Shown here in pieces: positions 8,367-17,170 of a DNA stretch of 64,000 nt. The notes beneath the pieces are model-generated. The model was not told the origin of the DNA. It ran no database searches and saw nothing but the letters and a program-made list of their open reading frames with translations. The position numbers were made by a program, and so were the translations under genes. The stretch covers positions 248,001-312,000 of the forward strand of contig CAZKRY010000002.1 of the NCBI GenBank assembly GCA_964555355.1, written 5' to 3'. The DNA is from CAIKBL01 sp964555355. GTDB taxonomy: Bacteria; Pseudomonadota; Gammaproteobacteria; Ga0077536. Numbering within the stretch: position 1 is the first letter of the stretch; the number at the start of each line of letters is the position of its first letter.

Positions 8367-8546
8367 GACATTCGAATGTTTCGGTGGCTGAGATTACACC
8401 CGCGCGAAATCGGCTGGCAACACGGGTGGAGGGTGCCTTCGCTAGACCCGGGCGACATTCCGCTCCACTTCAAAGAAGCTCGAGCCTCGGGCCAACTCCC
8501 CGACGTTTGCCGCGCATGTGGCGGTGCACGGCACGACGCTGCCGTG

Positions 8547-8726
8547 CTATTTCGTGCAGGCGTTCGAGGAATGCAACAAGTGAGGTCGGCTCGCGCGACG
8601 CTCCGCACAGACCCTCGACGTCGACCTCCACCAGCAGCTCGACCACGATCTCAGCATCTCGCAGACAGAATCCGCGTCTGTCCTGTTCTCAAGCAACTCC
8701 GCAAGCGTCATGCTGACCGTCGTCAT
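8547..8726 (-). CDS. small ORF with strong Shine-Dalgarno, possibly frameshifted
   Basis: An ATG at 8726 is preceded by AGGAGG at good spacing and opens a 59-residue frame (MTTVSMTLAELLENRTDADSVCEML). After about residue 24 the other frame becomes more protein-like (DAEIVVELLVEVDVEGLCGASREP) and runs to a stop near 8479. This suggests a real short gene with a frameshift, or a degenerate one. No family is recognised. It lies between the intact cyclase and the cyclase remnant. Confidence 0.3.
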   Translation of the reverse strand: MTTVSMTLAELLENRTDADSVCEMLRSWSSCWWRSTSRVCAERRASRPHLLHSSNACTK

Positions 8727-8789
8727 CGTAATGTCCTCCTGTCTGTCGTCGAGGCATCGCAACTCCAACGATAACGGATTCATCTCGAT

Positions 8790-8918
8790 GATCGCTTCAA
8801 GAGCGGTCGAGCCTTTGAGATCAACAAATAACGCGGTGATGGTCTTGCGCTCGCCGTCAGCTGCGCCGCGTGCTTCGAGTGCAGCTTGTTCGGTACGGAA
8901 AGGCACCAAGACTGGCAC
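8790..8918 (-). pseudogene. remnant of a class III cyclase N-terminus
   Basis: From a GTG at 8918 the frame encodes about 43 residues ending in GERKTITALFVDLKGSTALEAI. This is the typical start of a class III cyclase domain (ERKxxTxLFxDLxGST, containing the first metal Asp). The similarity stops abruptly and the following residues do not continue the domain; the second metal Asp is missing. It is a truncated gene, divergent from the PEP-CTERM-like gene beginning at 8953. Confidence 0.55.
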
Positions 8919-8952
8919 AATCCATTACGGTCGGACGCAGGAGAACAAGCTC

Positions 8953-9654
8953 ATGGTTTCCAGGTACGTAACCCTAGGATTGGTTGGCCTCGCCACGGTT
9001 GGCATGAGCATCACGGCGCCCGCTGCCATCATCGATACCGGCTCTGTCGTCATCACGTTCGAAGACTCAACTATCTTCGGTACTCCGACCGTCTCCAACC
9101 TGGGTTCGGATGTCACGTTCGCATGGGCAGTTCCCACTTCGATCGCCTTGGGCAGCGTAAGTAGTAACAAAAGTAAGGATTTCACCCTGCCGGACTACTC
9201 GGTCACGGCCAGCACGGGCTTTCACCTCTCTGGGGTGGTACGTGGTGTGGTCGGTGATTTTAATTTTTCTGAGATCGGGGCGAGCCCTCCCTCAGTAACG
9301 GTTTCTGCCGCGGTCACCGGCAACCTGTTCCTGAACAACGCTTTGTTGTCACCCGTGGAGTTAGGGCTAACCAGGGTGGAGAGATCGAGCGATGGCGGCT
9401 TCACCAACGGTTACCTCCGCTCGGAGTCGTCTCCGAATTTCGGCAATTACACCCAATTCGGTTTGACCAATTCGAAACTCCATCTGGAGATTTCAGTGGG
9501 TGAAGTCGATCCGGGTGGTGCGTCCATCTTTGCTACTTCGAGCACGGTGTATAGCGCAACCTTCCATTCGACGCCCGTACCGGTTCCAGCCGGCCTCTGG
9601 CTGCTGACACCGGCACTTGCGGCCCTCTCAACCCGCCGCCGCGCCAAAGCCTGA
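8953..9654 (+). CDS. PEP-CTERM-like exported protein
   Basis: 233 residues. The start at 8953 has AGGAG upstream and gives a clear signal peptide (MVSRYVTLGLVGLATVGMSITAPAA). The middle is rich in Ser, Thr, Gly and Val and looks like a beta-sandwich extracellular protein. The C-terminus has VPVPAGLWLL, a hydrophobic stretch and a final RRR cluster, the layout of a PEP-CTERM sorting tag processed by an exosortase. The tag is atypical because the usual glycines in the membrane segment are missing. Function unknown; probably cell-surface or matrix associated. Confidence 0.72.
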   Translation: MVSRYVTLGLVGLATVGMSITAPAAIIDTGSVVITFEDSTIFGTPTVSNLGSDVTFAWAVPTSIALGSVSSNKSKDFTLPDYSVTASTGFHLSGVVRGVVGDFNFSEIGASPPSVTVSAAVTGNLFLNNALLSPVELGLTRVERSSDGGFTNGYLRSESSPNFGNYTQFGLTNSKLHLEISVGEVDPGGASIFATSSTVYSATFHSTPVPVPAGLWLLTPALAALSTRRRAKA

Positions 9655-10035
9655 GCGCTTCGGGAACGTGCAAAAAGCCCGCACACCGAACGGCCTTCGT
9701 AATCCTACCGTTCTTTTCGTCGTGCCAGCACACACAACCACCTGGTCCGCCACTAGGCACGTGGCAGCGTCGCCGCCACGCGCGGGTCTTGCGCAACCTT
9801 CGTCCAGCGCGCGAGCCGCTCGACCGCGAGGTCGGGGTATAGGCAGAACAAACGCCATCTACTTCGACATCGAGGTTGCAACTGGGGGCGCTGGGACATT
9901 CCACTGGATTTGCAGCGAAACTTCGGGAGCCGATATGGTCTGCGGGGTCGTTCGAGCGGTTGGTCCGAGGGATATGCCACGAGCGACCGGCATCGGGATC
10001 ACCTAACGGTTGTCTTTTTGGCTTAAGGCGCGCCG
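9655..10035. other. gap without a supported gene
   Basis: About 380 bases downstream of the PEP-CTERM-like gene. Several open frames cross it on both strands, but none has a ribosome binding site, recognisable domain or signal peptide. No RNA gene or terminator is clear. Confidence 0.35.
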
Positions 10036-10452
10036 CTATGCCCAACCTAATTGTTGGAGGCTGATCGTGTCGTTCCAGATTTTCGTCATATGCTTAATCC
10101 GATCACCATCGAACTGCATGTGGTAAACGTAATCTGCCGCGATCTTCTTGCCCGTAGGAGGCACCGGTCCGCCTTGTCCCGTCTGTGTCCCGTGAAATAC
10201 TGCAAAAGCGGCGACAGAATTTCGGGGCTCATCGGCGGCGAAGAACTTCAATTCATAGTGTCCATCAGGGACGGGGGTTAATAGATTCTTCATCCATTCA
10301 CAGTACCCTTCGAGGGAAGTGATTCCTGCAAGTGCCCCCGTTTGCGCAGAAAAGGTGGCGCCTGATTGGCAATACGACTTACAAGCCTCCCACCCTTTAC
10401 CGCTCTCGCACGCCTCAAAAAATAGTTTCGCTGGTCCGACGATTGTGCTCAC
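10036..10452 (-). CDS. SnoaL-like / NTF2-fold protein
   Basis: 138 residues of the SnoaL-like (NTF2-fold) family: a helical N-terminus (KLFFEACESGKGWEACKSYC) followed by strands including YELKFFAADEPRNSVAAFAVFHGTQTG and the HMQFDGDRIKHMTKIWND ending typical of the family. Members include small cyclases, isomerases and uncharacterised proteins; the substrate cannot be read here. GGAGGG sits 6 nt before the GTG at 10452, favouring it over an upstream TTG at 10476. It is monocistronic between two PEP-CTERM-like genes. Confidence 0.75.
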   Translation of the reverse strand: MSTIVGPAKLFFEACESGKGWEACKSYCQSGATFSAQTGALAGITSLEGYCEWMKNLLTPVPDGHYELKFFAADEPRNSVAAFAVFHGTQTGQGGPVPPTGKKIAADYVYHMQFDGDRIKHMTKIWNDTISLQQLGWA

Positions 10453-10716
10453 AGAGTGCCCTCCAACTTTTGTCAATTCGTTGATAATTTACAGTCGTCG
10501 CTTAAGCGAATAGACCATCGAGGCGACTGTTGTAAGGACCGATGTGCTGCTACGTGATTCCGGCATAACGTGAGGATTCACTATTTTTGCAGCCGGCGGT
10601 TTCAGACGCCGAGCGTATCGTTGAGCTGAGTACGATGCCGGTTCAATCTCGCATGACAGCAAATGCGTACCCCCATATTCGAATCGACCTCTCAATGAAG
10701 CTATAGATCAAAAGTC

Positions 10717-11637
10717 TTAGCAAGCATTCCGCGCGCGCTTAATTACAACACCGAGCAACCCCATCAAAAACAGAGGCAGCGATGGCGGTAGCGGTACTGC
10801 GGGGACAAACGATTGGGTGAAATCGAGGCCACTATCGCTCGCGATTTGGAAATTGCCTATCTCGACGTAATCCCCGCTGTTCTGGTCTTGCACCAGAACT
10901 CGCGAAAATCCGTTCCAATAGCTCGTGTTGAAAAAGAAACCTTCGGCCGTGGATGGCTCGTCGGCACCGAAACGCGGGAATCCCACATCGAGAGCAAGCG
11001 CCATTTGGAAACCAAAGGTTTCCCCAAACCGGAATCCCTTAAAACCTTCGACGAGGTTATCGAACACTAATTTCCCGTCATTGTTATCCCGATTAACGCG
11101 CGCACTGCCATTTTGAATACGTTTCGAATCGGTCGGGATAAACGGAAACTCGAAGCTCGGTTCGTAAGTGTGTGCACCCGTGCCGCCGTCCGCTTGACCA
11201 TCGCCGGTTGTTTCAAGCACGCCATGTTCGAGGAAAGAAAATTCGATCTGGCCAGGCGTACCTGCTGCTACACCCGGTGCGGTTATCGTAAATTCGTCGA
11301 ACCAGAGCGCGCCTGCGCTGGTGAACAAGCTTATTTGTGGCTCGAGTACAGTGGGTGTCGCGGTGGCGAGTGCTTGCGCATGAAGCACGCCCATAGAGGC
11401 AGCGGCTTGCGTTAACAATGAACCCGTGGGTTGCTTTGCATTGTCGGAAAAAAAGCTGCTGGTCGAACAATCGCCGATGCCATCGCCGCCACCGCCGTTG
11501 CCGGCGCCGCATAGGGTCATCACACCAGATTTTGCTGTCGCGGCAAAAGACGTGGTGACTCCAAGAAGTCCCACGAGCAACGATTTCACAAGGAATTGTT
11601 GCGTGCGCTTGCCGCGAACCGGTTGCAATGAATTCAT
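10717..11637 (-). CDS. PEP-CTERM-like exported protein
   Basis: 306 residues with an N-terminal signal peptide (LVKSLLVGLLGVTTSFAATA) and a C-terminal VPLPPSLPLFLMGLLGVV followed by KRAR. This is the standard PEP-CTERM layout: Pro-rich motif, membrane helix, basic tail. It should be exported, processed by an exosortase and placed in the extracellular matrix or cell surface. Residues 46-60 are very Gly-rich (GAGNGGGGDGIGDC). The rest is beta-rich with no recognised domain. With the protein at 8953-9654 it forms a local pair, and the exopolysaccharide genes of the window fit the usual association. Confidence 0.8.
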   Translation of the reverse strand: MNSLQPVRGKRTQQFLVKSLLVGLLGVTTSFAATAKSGVMTLCGAGNGGGGDGIGDCSTSSFFSDNAKQPTGSLLTQAAASMGVLHAQALATATPTVLEPQISLFTSAGALWFDEFTITAPGVAAGTPGQIEFSFLEHGVLETTGDGQADGGTGAHTYEPSFEFPFIPTDSKRIQNGSARVNRDNNDGKLVFDNLVEGFKGFRFGETFGFQMALALDVGFPRFGADEPSTAEGFFFNTSYWNGFSRVLVQDQNSGDYVEIGNFQIASDSGLDFTQSFVPAVPLPPSLPLFLMGLLGVVIKRARNAC

Positions 11638-11992
11638 TTTCCCCTCCGTCGCACGCAGTCGGCACAGGGCGCCGCACGTGCTGATTTTTGTGATTCTTCA
11701 AGTCAGCATGATCCACTGTACGCCATTGTGCGCTCAAAATCCGGGTGTATTACCGTTCCCCATGGGGAATGTTCTACCGCGAGATATCGAGCGTTTGGAT
11801 CGCTCCGATATTTGGGTGGCGGATTGCTGACCGCCTCGCGCAGATCAAAAGCAAACACTGTCACGCGGCAAATTCTGACCGCCGACGCGGCAGCTAACCG
11901 GCAAGTGTTGGCCGTGTCCGAAACGAAATCTCAGAAATTATGCGCCGCCGCGACTGCAAAGCGGTTGGCATGGCATTTGCGACGTAATCCGT
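11638..11992. other. gap between divergent genes
   Basis: About 355 bases between the leftward PEP-CTERM-like gene and the rightward gene starting at 11993. It should carry both promoters, but I see no convincing -35/-10 pair. No ORF with a ribosome binding site and no RNA structure is supported. Confidence 0.35.
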
Positions 11993-12559
11993 GTGGAATT
12001 TGCACCTAATCCCGCCAACACTGCACGAGACGCGCGCGCTTCGTCGCCCAGCCCGTCATTGTTGTCTAGGATTTCGAAGCTTTTCGGCAACGAAGGCCCA
12101 TCGTTCGGCGATGTACTCGATTTGGTGAATCCACTGCAGCACATTCCAGTGGTCAGCAATCTGTATCGAAAAATTACCGGTGACGAGATCGCGCCCGTGG
12201 TGCGCATCGCCGGGGACACGTTGTACGGCGGTCCGGTTGGCGCGCTCTTGTCGGTGGGTGGGTTGCTTGCCGAACACGCAGGTAAAGACTCAGAGGACGT
12301 TCCAACCGATACGCCGCCCGAGCGCGCGTTAGCGGAAACCAACAGCGCGCAGCCCTATCGTGGCGGTTGGATCGTGAACGCCGCGATGAGCGGGCAAATA
12401 CCGCCCGCGATCCCATCCGCCAGGGTTGCGTCAGCCCCTGCCGTCGTTGCCAGTGCGTCAGAGCTCCCGCGCGGCGGTTGGATCGTGGCGCAGGCTTATG
12501 GAGTGCCGGTGCCGCGGCCGATCGAATCGGCGCAAACTCCTGTCGATGAGCGTGCTTAA
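11993..12559 (+). CDS. hypothetical protein with repeated RGGWIV motif
   Basis: 188 residues from a GTG start. Residues about 20-85 form a conserved-looking block (LLSRISKLFGNEGPSFGDVLDLVNPLQHIPVVSNLYRKITGDEIAPVVRIAGDTLYGGPVGAL, shown here in part by its key words SFGDVLDLVNPL, IPVVSNLYRKITGD, LYGGPVG). The C-terminal half has two copies of a YRGGWIV/PRGGWIV motif about 45 residues apart, each followed by an alanine-rich linker. No signal peptide and no assigned function. It is convergent with the NRAMP gene, 13 nt away. Confidence 0.65.
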   Translation: MEFAPNPANTARDARASSPSPSLLSRISKLFGNEGPSFGDVLDLVNPLQHIPVVSNLYRKITGDEIAPVVRIAGDTLYGGPVGALLSVGGLLAEHAGKDSEDVPTDTPPERALAETNSAQPYRGGWIVNAAMSGQIPPAIPSARVASAPAVVASASELPRGGWIVAQAYGVPVPRPIESAQTPVDERA

Positions 12560-12572
12560 AACCAGGCCGACA

Positions 12573-13940
12573 TCATTGACCGCTGAAATAAGCCCACGCC
12601 GAATCGAAAATCAGCTTAACGTTCAGAATGACAATAAGCGCCGTCATGACCCAAGCGATCATCGTTAACCAACGCGGGCTGACCAGCTCACCCATCTTCG
12701 CTTTGTCACTCGTGAACTTCACGAGTGGGATAACCGCAAAGGGCAGCTGCAGGCTCAAGATAACCTGCGAGAGCACCAAGAGCTGCGCCGTGCCGGAAGC
12801 GCCGTAATAGATAGAGACCAGCATTGCCGGCACCACCGCGACCAGCCGCGTAATCATTCGGCGCAGCCACGGCGGCAAGCGGATATCGAGAAAACCTTCC
12901 ATGACGATTTGGCCGGCAAGTGTGCCGGTGATCGTTGAGTTCTGGCCGGAGGCCAGCAGCGCCACCGCAAATAGCACGCTTGCCATCTGAGCGCCGAGCA
13001 GCGGCGCGAGCATGCGGTGCGCGTCTTGAATTTCCGCGACCTCTTGGTGGCCATGCGCGTGAAATGCCGCGGCCGCCACGATCAAAATCGCCGCATTGAT
13101 AAATAGTGCGATGAGCAGCGCGAGCGTGGAATCGATGGTCGCGAACTTAATCGCTTCGCGCTGCCCGTCGACGGATTCGTCATAGCGGCGCGTCTGCACT
13201 AAAGCGGAATGCAGATAAAGGTTATGCGGCATGACCGTCGCACCCAAGATGCCGATCGCGACAAAGAGCATCGCCGGATTCGTCACTACTTCGCGCGAGG
13301 GTAGAAAGCCCGCTGCGACTTCGCGCCACGCGGGTTGCGAGAGGATGACTTCAACGATAAAGCAACCGCCGATGATGAGCATCAAACTCACGATCAAGGC
13401 CTCCATGTAACGAAAGCCGCGCGACTGGAGCATCAGGATCAACAACACATCGAGTGTGGTGAGGACCACCCCGACGGATAACGGAATTCCAAATAGCAGA
13501 TTCAAGGCGATGGCGGTGCCGATGACCTCCGCAAGATCGGTGGCGCAGATCGCGAGTTCGGCGAGCAACCACAAAGAAAAAGAAGCTTTCGGCGAAAAAT
13601 GATCGCGGCAGGCCTGCGCCAAATCGCGCCCACTCGCGATGCCGAGCCGGGCGGACAACGACTGCAAGACGATCGCCATCAAGTTCGCGAGCATGACGAT
13701 GGACAACAGCGTGTAACCGAATGCCGAGCCACCGGCGATCGCCGTCGCCCAATTGCCCGGGTCCATATAGCCGACCGCGACCAAGTAGCCGGGACCGGCG
13801 AAAGCGAACATCTTGCGCGCGAAACTCGCGCCTGGCGGGATCTCGACGCTGCGATACACCTCCGGCAGCGTGCTCACCTTGCGGCGCAGCCGCCATCCGG
13901 TATCTCGGCTCACGGGACTGGGCGTCTCAAGCGAAGCCAT
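12573..13940 (-). CDS. mntH: NRAMP-family divalent metal (Mn2+/Fe2+) transporter
   Basis: 455 residues with about 11 membrane helices. The metal-binding DPGNW motif is at residues 60-64 and the MPHNLYLHSALVQ motif of helix 6 is present. It imports Mn2+ or Fe2+ with protons across the inner membrane. It is about 40 residues longer at the N-terminus than typical MntH and has no strong ribosome binding site. It begins 28 nt after the groEL stop in the same direction, so it may be the last gene of the monooxygenase operon and supply metal to the di-iron enzyme. That link is inferred. Confidence 0.88.
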   Translation of the reverse strand: MASLETPSPVSRDTGWRLRRKVSTLPEVYRSVEIPPGASFARKMFAFAGPGYLVAVGYMDPGNWATAIAGGSAFGYTLLSIVMLANLMAIVLQSLSARLGIASGRDLAQACRDHFSPKASFSLWLLAELAICATDLAEVIGTAIALNLLFGIPLSVGVVLTTLDVLLILMLQSRGFRYMEALIVSLMLIIGGCFIVEVILSQPAWREVAAGFLPSREVVTNPAMLFVAIGILGATVMPHNLYLHSALVQTRRYDESVDGQREAIKFATIDSTLALLIALFINAAILIVAAAAFHAHGHQEVAEIQDAHRMLAPLLGAQMASVLFAVALLASGQNSTITGTLAGQIVMEGFLDIRLPPWLRRMITRLVAVVPAMLVSIYYGASGTAQLLVLSQVILSLQLPFAVIPLVKFTSDKAKMGELVSPRWLTMIAWVMTALIVILNVKLIFDSAWAYFSGQ

Positions 13941-13968
13941 ACATTTTGTCTGCGCGCGATGACGCCGC

Positions 13969-15603
13969 TTAGTTCATCCCGTATTTTTCCGCGCCGCCGC
14001 CGCGCGCGCGACCGGCGGTGGGATCTTCATCATCCGGAATATCCGCGATCAATGTCTGCGCGGTCAGGATCAACGCCGCCACAGATACCGCGTTGGTCAG
14101 CGCCGTGTAAGTCACTTTCACCGGATCGATAATGCCCGCCGCAATCATGTCGACCAGCTCACCACTGCGCGCGTTGTAGCCGATGGCATTGGCCGCGGCC
14201 AACACTTTGGGCACGACTTCAGCCGGTTTTACGCCGCTGTTTTGCACGATACAGGTCAGGGGTTGGGTCAACGCGCGTTTGACGACTTCCGCGCCCTCGC
14301 GGCTCGCCCCGCTTAAATTCGCGATCACACGATCAACTGCCGGCAGTGCGCGAATGAGTGCGGTACCGCCGCCGGCAACCACGCCTTCCAAGATGGCCGC
14401 GCGGGTGGCGTTCAGCGCGTCTTCAATTAATTGCACGCGCCGCTTTTGTTCGACCGGTGTAGCGCCGCCCGCGTGAATGACGGCGATGCCACCGGACATT
14501 TTCGCCAAGCGTTCTTCAAACTTGTCCTGCTCGATCGCGACTTCGTTGGCCGCTTGTTGGCGCTTAATTTGCTCGACCCGGCCGTAGATTTGCTCCGGAT
14601 CGCCGCCACCGCCCGAGATGACTGTACTGTTGCTCGTGACTTTTAAACGCCGCGCGGTACCGAGATCGCTCACTTTGGCGTCTTTGAAGTGGCCACCCAG
14701 TTCTTTCACGAAGACACGTCCGCCCGTCATGATGGCAATGTCTTCCATCATCGATTCGCGCCATTTGCCGTATTCCGGCGGATGCACGGCGACAATTTTT
14801 TGGCCCGTACCAAGATTGAGCATTGCGGCGACGGCGGCCGGCGCATATTCATCCGCGATCAACAGCAACGGTTTGCGCGCTTCGTTGGCAAGCGCCCGCA
14901 GGCTTGCGACTTCTTCCGCCGTTTTGATGCCGTGGTTGGTCAATAGAATCAGCACGTCATCGAGTTCCACCTGCATGGTTTCGACGTCGTTCACCATGTG
15001 ATGCGATACGTAGCCACGTTCGTAAGATGCGCCTTCGACCACTTCCAGCGTGGTCTCGACGGTGAGCCCGGAATCGACGGACACGATGCCGGTCGGCCCC
15101 ACCGAACGCAGGGCTTCGGCCACTAACTTACCGGTCACCACATCATTCGCCGCGATGATCGCGACGGATTCGGCAGCGCCCGCGATCTGCGCCACCGGTG
15201 TTGCCGCTGCCTTCAAAGCCTCAACCACACTGGTCACGGCGAGATTCATGCCGTGGACCAAATCAAAGGCCGGCAGATCGCCTTCCAACGATTTGAAGCC
15301 TTCTTGCACCAAGGCATTGGCGAGCACTGTGGCGGTGGTCGTGCCGTCGCCAGCGACTTCGTTGGTGCGCTTGGAGACTTCGCGCACGACTTGTGCGCCC
15401 ATATTCTCAAAACGGTTTTCAAGTTCGATCTCGGCGGCGATGCTGACGCCGTCGCGTGAAATGAGCGGCGTACCGATCGGTACATCGATAATGGCGTTGC
15501 CGCCCTTGGGGCCGAGCGTGCATTGCACCGCTCGCGTCAACAATTCAACACCGCGGCCAAGCGCAACACGGGCTTCCCGATCAAAGATCATCATCTTGGG
15601 CAT
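13969..15603 (-). CDS. divergent GroEL chaperonin of the monooxygenase operon
   Basis: 544 residues of chaperonin 60. The ATPase motifs GDGTTTATVLA and an ISRDGVSIA version of the usual TKDGV loop are present, as is VVAGGGTALIRA. The C-terminus ends GRARGGGAEKYGMN rather than with the GGM repeats of housekeeping GroEL, and there is no groES next to it. Dedicated GroEL paralogs (MimG, MmoG) are known to be needed for folding the hydroxylase of similar monooxygenases. AAGGAAA precedes the start. It lies 131 nt after the coupling-protein gene in the same direction. Confidence 0.9.
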   Translation of the reverse strand: MPKMMIFDREARVALGRGVELLTRAVQCTLGPKGGNAIIDVPIGTPLISRDGVSIAAEIELENRFENMGAQVVREVSKRTNEVAGDGTTTATVLANALVQEGFKSLEGDLPAFDLVHGMNLAVTSVVEALKAAATPVAQIAGAAESVAIIAANDVVTGKLVAEALRSVGPTGIVSVDSGLTVETTLEVVEGASYERGYVSHHMVNDVETMQVELDDVLILLTNHGIKTAEEVASLRALANEARKPLLLIADEYAPAAVAAMLNLGTGQKIVAVHPPEYGKWRESMMEDIAIMTGGRVFVKELGGHFKDAKVSDLGTARRLKVTSNSTVISGGGGDPEQIYGRVEQIKRQQAANEVAIEQDKFEERLAKMSGGIAVIHAGGATPVEQKRRVQLIEDALNATRAAILEGVVAGGGTALIRALPAVDRVIANLSGASREGAEVVKRALTQPLTCIVQNSGVKPAEVVPKVLAAANAIGYNARSGELVDMIAAGIIDPVKVTYTALTNAVSVAALILTAQTLIADIPDDEDPTAGRARGGGAEKYGMN

Positions 15604-15659
15604 GGTTTGTTTTCCTTAGAACGGCGCGTGCGCGCCAACAGCATCATTGCTCGCCCGTA

Positions 15660-15722
15660 CGCCTATCCCGATCATGACGCAGGATAGGCGGGGTCGAAGC
15701 GTGCGCGAACGCGCGTTCGCGC
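15660..15722. repeat. two hairpins between coupling-protein gene and groEL
   Basis: A 9-bp stem with a 13-nt loop (CGCCTATCC at 15660-15668 with GGATAGGCG at 15682-15690) is followed by a perfect 20-nt palindrome at 15703-15722 (GCGCGAAC then GCGCGTTCGCGC). Neither has a T-tract. On the operon transcript they would lie between the monooxygenase genes and groEL, where they could stabilise the upstream message, cause partial termination or bind a regulator. Confidence 0.5.
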
Positions 15723-15734
15723 CGCCGAAATTAA

Positions 15735-16073
15735 TTATTCTTCGTACTGCCGGGCTTCCTCCATATCGCCAAACAGCGTGACGGTGTTTTCATCGATCAT
15801 GACCATCCGGCCGTAGTGCGTGGACATGACCACTTCAAAGTCATAAGCAGTAAAACTGCGGCCTAGCGCCTCGCTAAGCTCGGCCATGTCGAAGCTCATC
15901 TTGCCTTCGGCATCCAAACGGATCATCGCCGGGTAATGCAGCACTTCAACGCCATGATTACGTTCCATAAGTTCCGCGATGACGCGCGCGTCCGCGCTGT
16001 CGTTCATCGTCACGCCGCAGCGATGGGAAACCGTTTGTTGCCGATCCAAGTCTTTAAACGTATGCGTGCTCAT
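15735..16073 (-). CDS. monooxygenase coupling/effector protein (MmoB/PrmD family)
   Basis: 112 residues of the MmoB/DmpM family. The cofactor-less regulatory protein binds the hydroxylase and controls oxygen activation. Family signature segments are ARVIAELMERNHGVEVLHYPAMIRLDAEGKMSFD and YGRMVMIDENTVTLFGD. The start at 16073 overlaps the stop of the beta-subunit gene (ATGA); longer upstream frames run inside that gene. It is the fourth gene in the alpha-reductase-beta-coupling order. Confidence 0.88.
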   Translation of the reverse strand: MSTHTFKDLDRQQTVSHRCGVTMNDSADARVIAELMERNHGVEVLHYPAMIRLDAEGKMSFDMAELSEALGRSFTAYDFEVVMSTHYGRMVMIDENTVTLFGDMEEARQYEE

Positions 16074-17137
16074 AGCGCGACACCTTTCGGTAATTCGAGC
16101 TGAAGCTCGCTTAAGATTTCTTTGAACTTCCATTTGGATTCGGCTTCGACCGCCGCGAAGTCGAGCGTGCCGGCGTGTTGCAGCTGCCATACCGGTTGCA
16201 ATTGCTTCACCGCGTCGGCGCACAGCGGCACGTACTTCGCGAGCCAACCGGCCATGGTCTGTCGATTGGCCGCGCCGTGCGCCGAATCGGCGACGAGTTG
16301 CCCCATCAAGGTCAGCGTGTTCGCGAGGTTCTGACGATAATCACTCGCCGCGGCGGACACCACTGCCGGCGTTACGAAGTCCGCATTCCCCGGGCCGCCG
16401 CGCATGATGAAGCCGTTACGGAATAGCTCACCGACCAGCGGTTCGAATACCAGGTTGACTGCAAAATACACTTCTAAATGATCGGTCGCCGCCAAAATCG
16501 CTTCGATCGCCTTGCGCACACCCTGCCATGCCGGATTCTCCAGCCATAATTGTTTACCGGCATTGCCGTCGATGTTGATATCGAGCCCCAGATCGCCCAA
16601 ATACAGCGTAATGTCCTGCGCCAAGCGCAATTTGTACGAAGCATTGGTCAGGATGGTGTTATTGATCATCTGCGTCATGCCGTCGCGTTGCGCCTTCATC
16701 AGCGCGACGCCTAGACCAAACTCGGCGTGTTTCAGCGCGCCTAGTTGGTCCTGCAACACGTTAACCCAGCGGGCATCGAAGCGGCCTGGCGCGCCGTCGC
16801 CGCGGGCATTGTCCACCACCATTTTTATGGTGTTGACGATATGGCTTTGCCGCTGATAGTGCGTACGCGACCACTCCTGATCGGGTGCGCGGAATTTGTG
16901 CCAGTCGGAAGATTTGATCTGCGTGACCTTATCGCTGTAGCTCGGGCGACCGTCGGCAAACGACATGATCCAGCCTTGCAACAGGTGGCGCGTTGGATCC
17001 GGTTGCACGTCAACCGTCACATCCTCATACAACGTGGCGCGTTTGCCTTCGGGCTCGAAGTAGCTATACCGGCGGCTGTCGGAACCCGCGAAAGTCGCGC
17101 TGCCGGCGGCGCCTGATTGATGTGCAGTTTGGCTCAT
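16070..17137 (-). CDS. di-iron monooxygenase hydroxylase beta subunit (PrmC/MimC-like)
   Basis: 355 residues, the usual size of the hydroxylase small subunit of soluble di-iron monooxygenases. It shares the ferritin-like helical fold of the alpha subunit but lacks the full iron ligand set. Family features include RRYSYFEPEGKRATLYEDVTVD near the N-terminus, HLLQGWIMSFADGRPSY, and a QDQLGALKHAEFGLG helix. It forms the hydroxylase dimer core with the alpha subunit. AAGGAGA gives a good ribosome binding site, 33 nt after the reductase gene. Confidence 0.9.
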   Translation of the reverse strand: MSQTAHQSGAAGSATFAGSDSRRYSYFEPEGKRATLYEDVTVDVQPDPTRHLLQGWIMSFADGRPSYSDKVTQIKSSDWHKFRAPDQEWSRTHYQRQSHIVNTIKMVVDNARGDGAPGRFDARWVNVLQDQLGALKHAEFGLGVALMKAQRDGMTQMINNTILTNASYKLRLAQDITLYLGDLGLDINIDGNAGKQLWLENPAWQGVRKAIEAILAATDHLEVYFAVNLVFEPLVGELFRNGFIMRGGPGNADFVTPAVVSAAASDYRQNLANTLTLMGQLVADSAHGAANRQTMAGWLAKYVPLCADAVKQLQPVWQLQHAGTLDFAAVEAESKWKFKEILSELQLELPKGVAL

Positions 17138-17170
17138 AGACTCTCCTTCTTGGTCACCGCGCGCACGCGC

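Noticed and set aside
9533..10045. 170-aa and 129-aa ORFs on opposite strands
   Set aside because: High-GC shadow frames overlapping the PEP-CTERM-like gene end; no ribosome binding site, signal or domain.
10489..10695. 68-aa minus-strand ORF upstream of the SnoaL-like gene
   Set aside because: No ribosome binding site, no recognisable domain and unusual composition for the region.
13969..15603. Housekeeping groEL
   Set aside because: No groES upstream, divergent sequence and no GGM-repeat tail; position in the monooxygenase operon favours a dedicated chaperonin.
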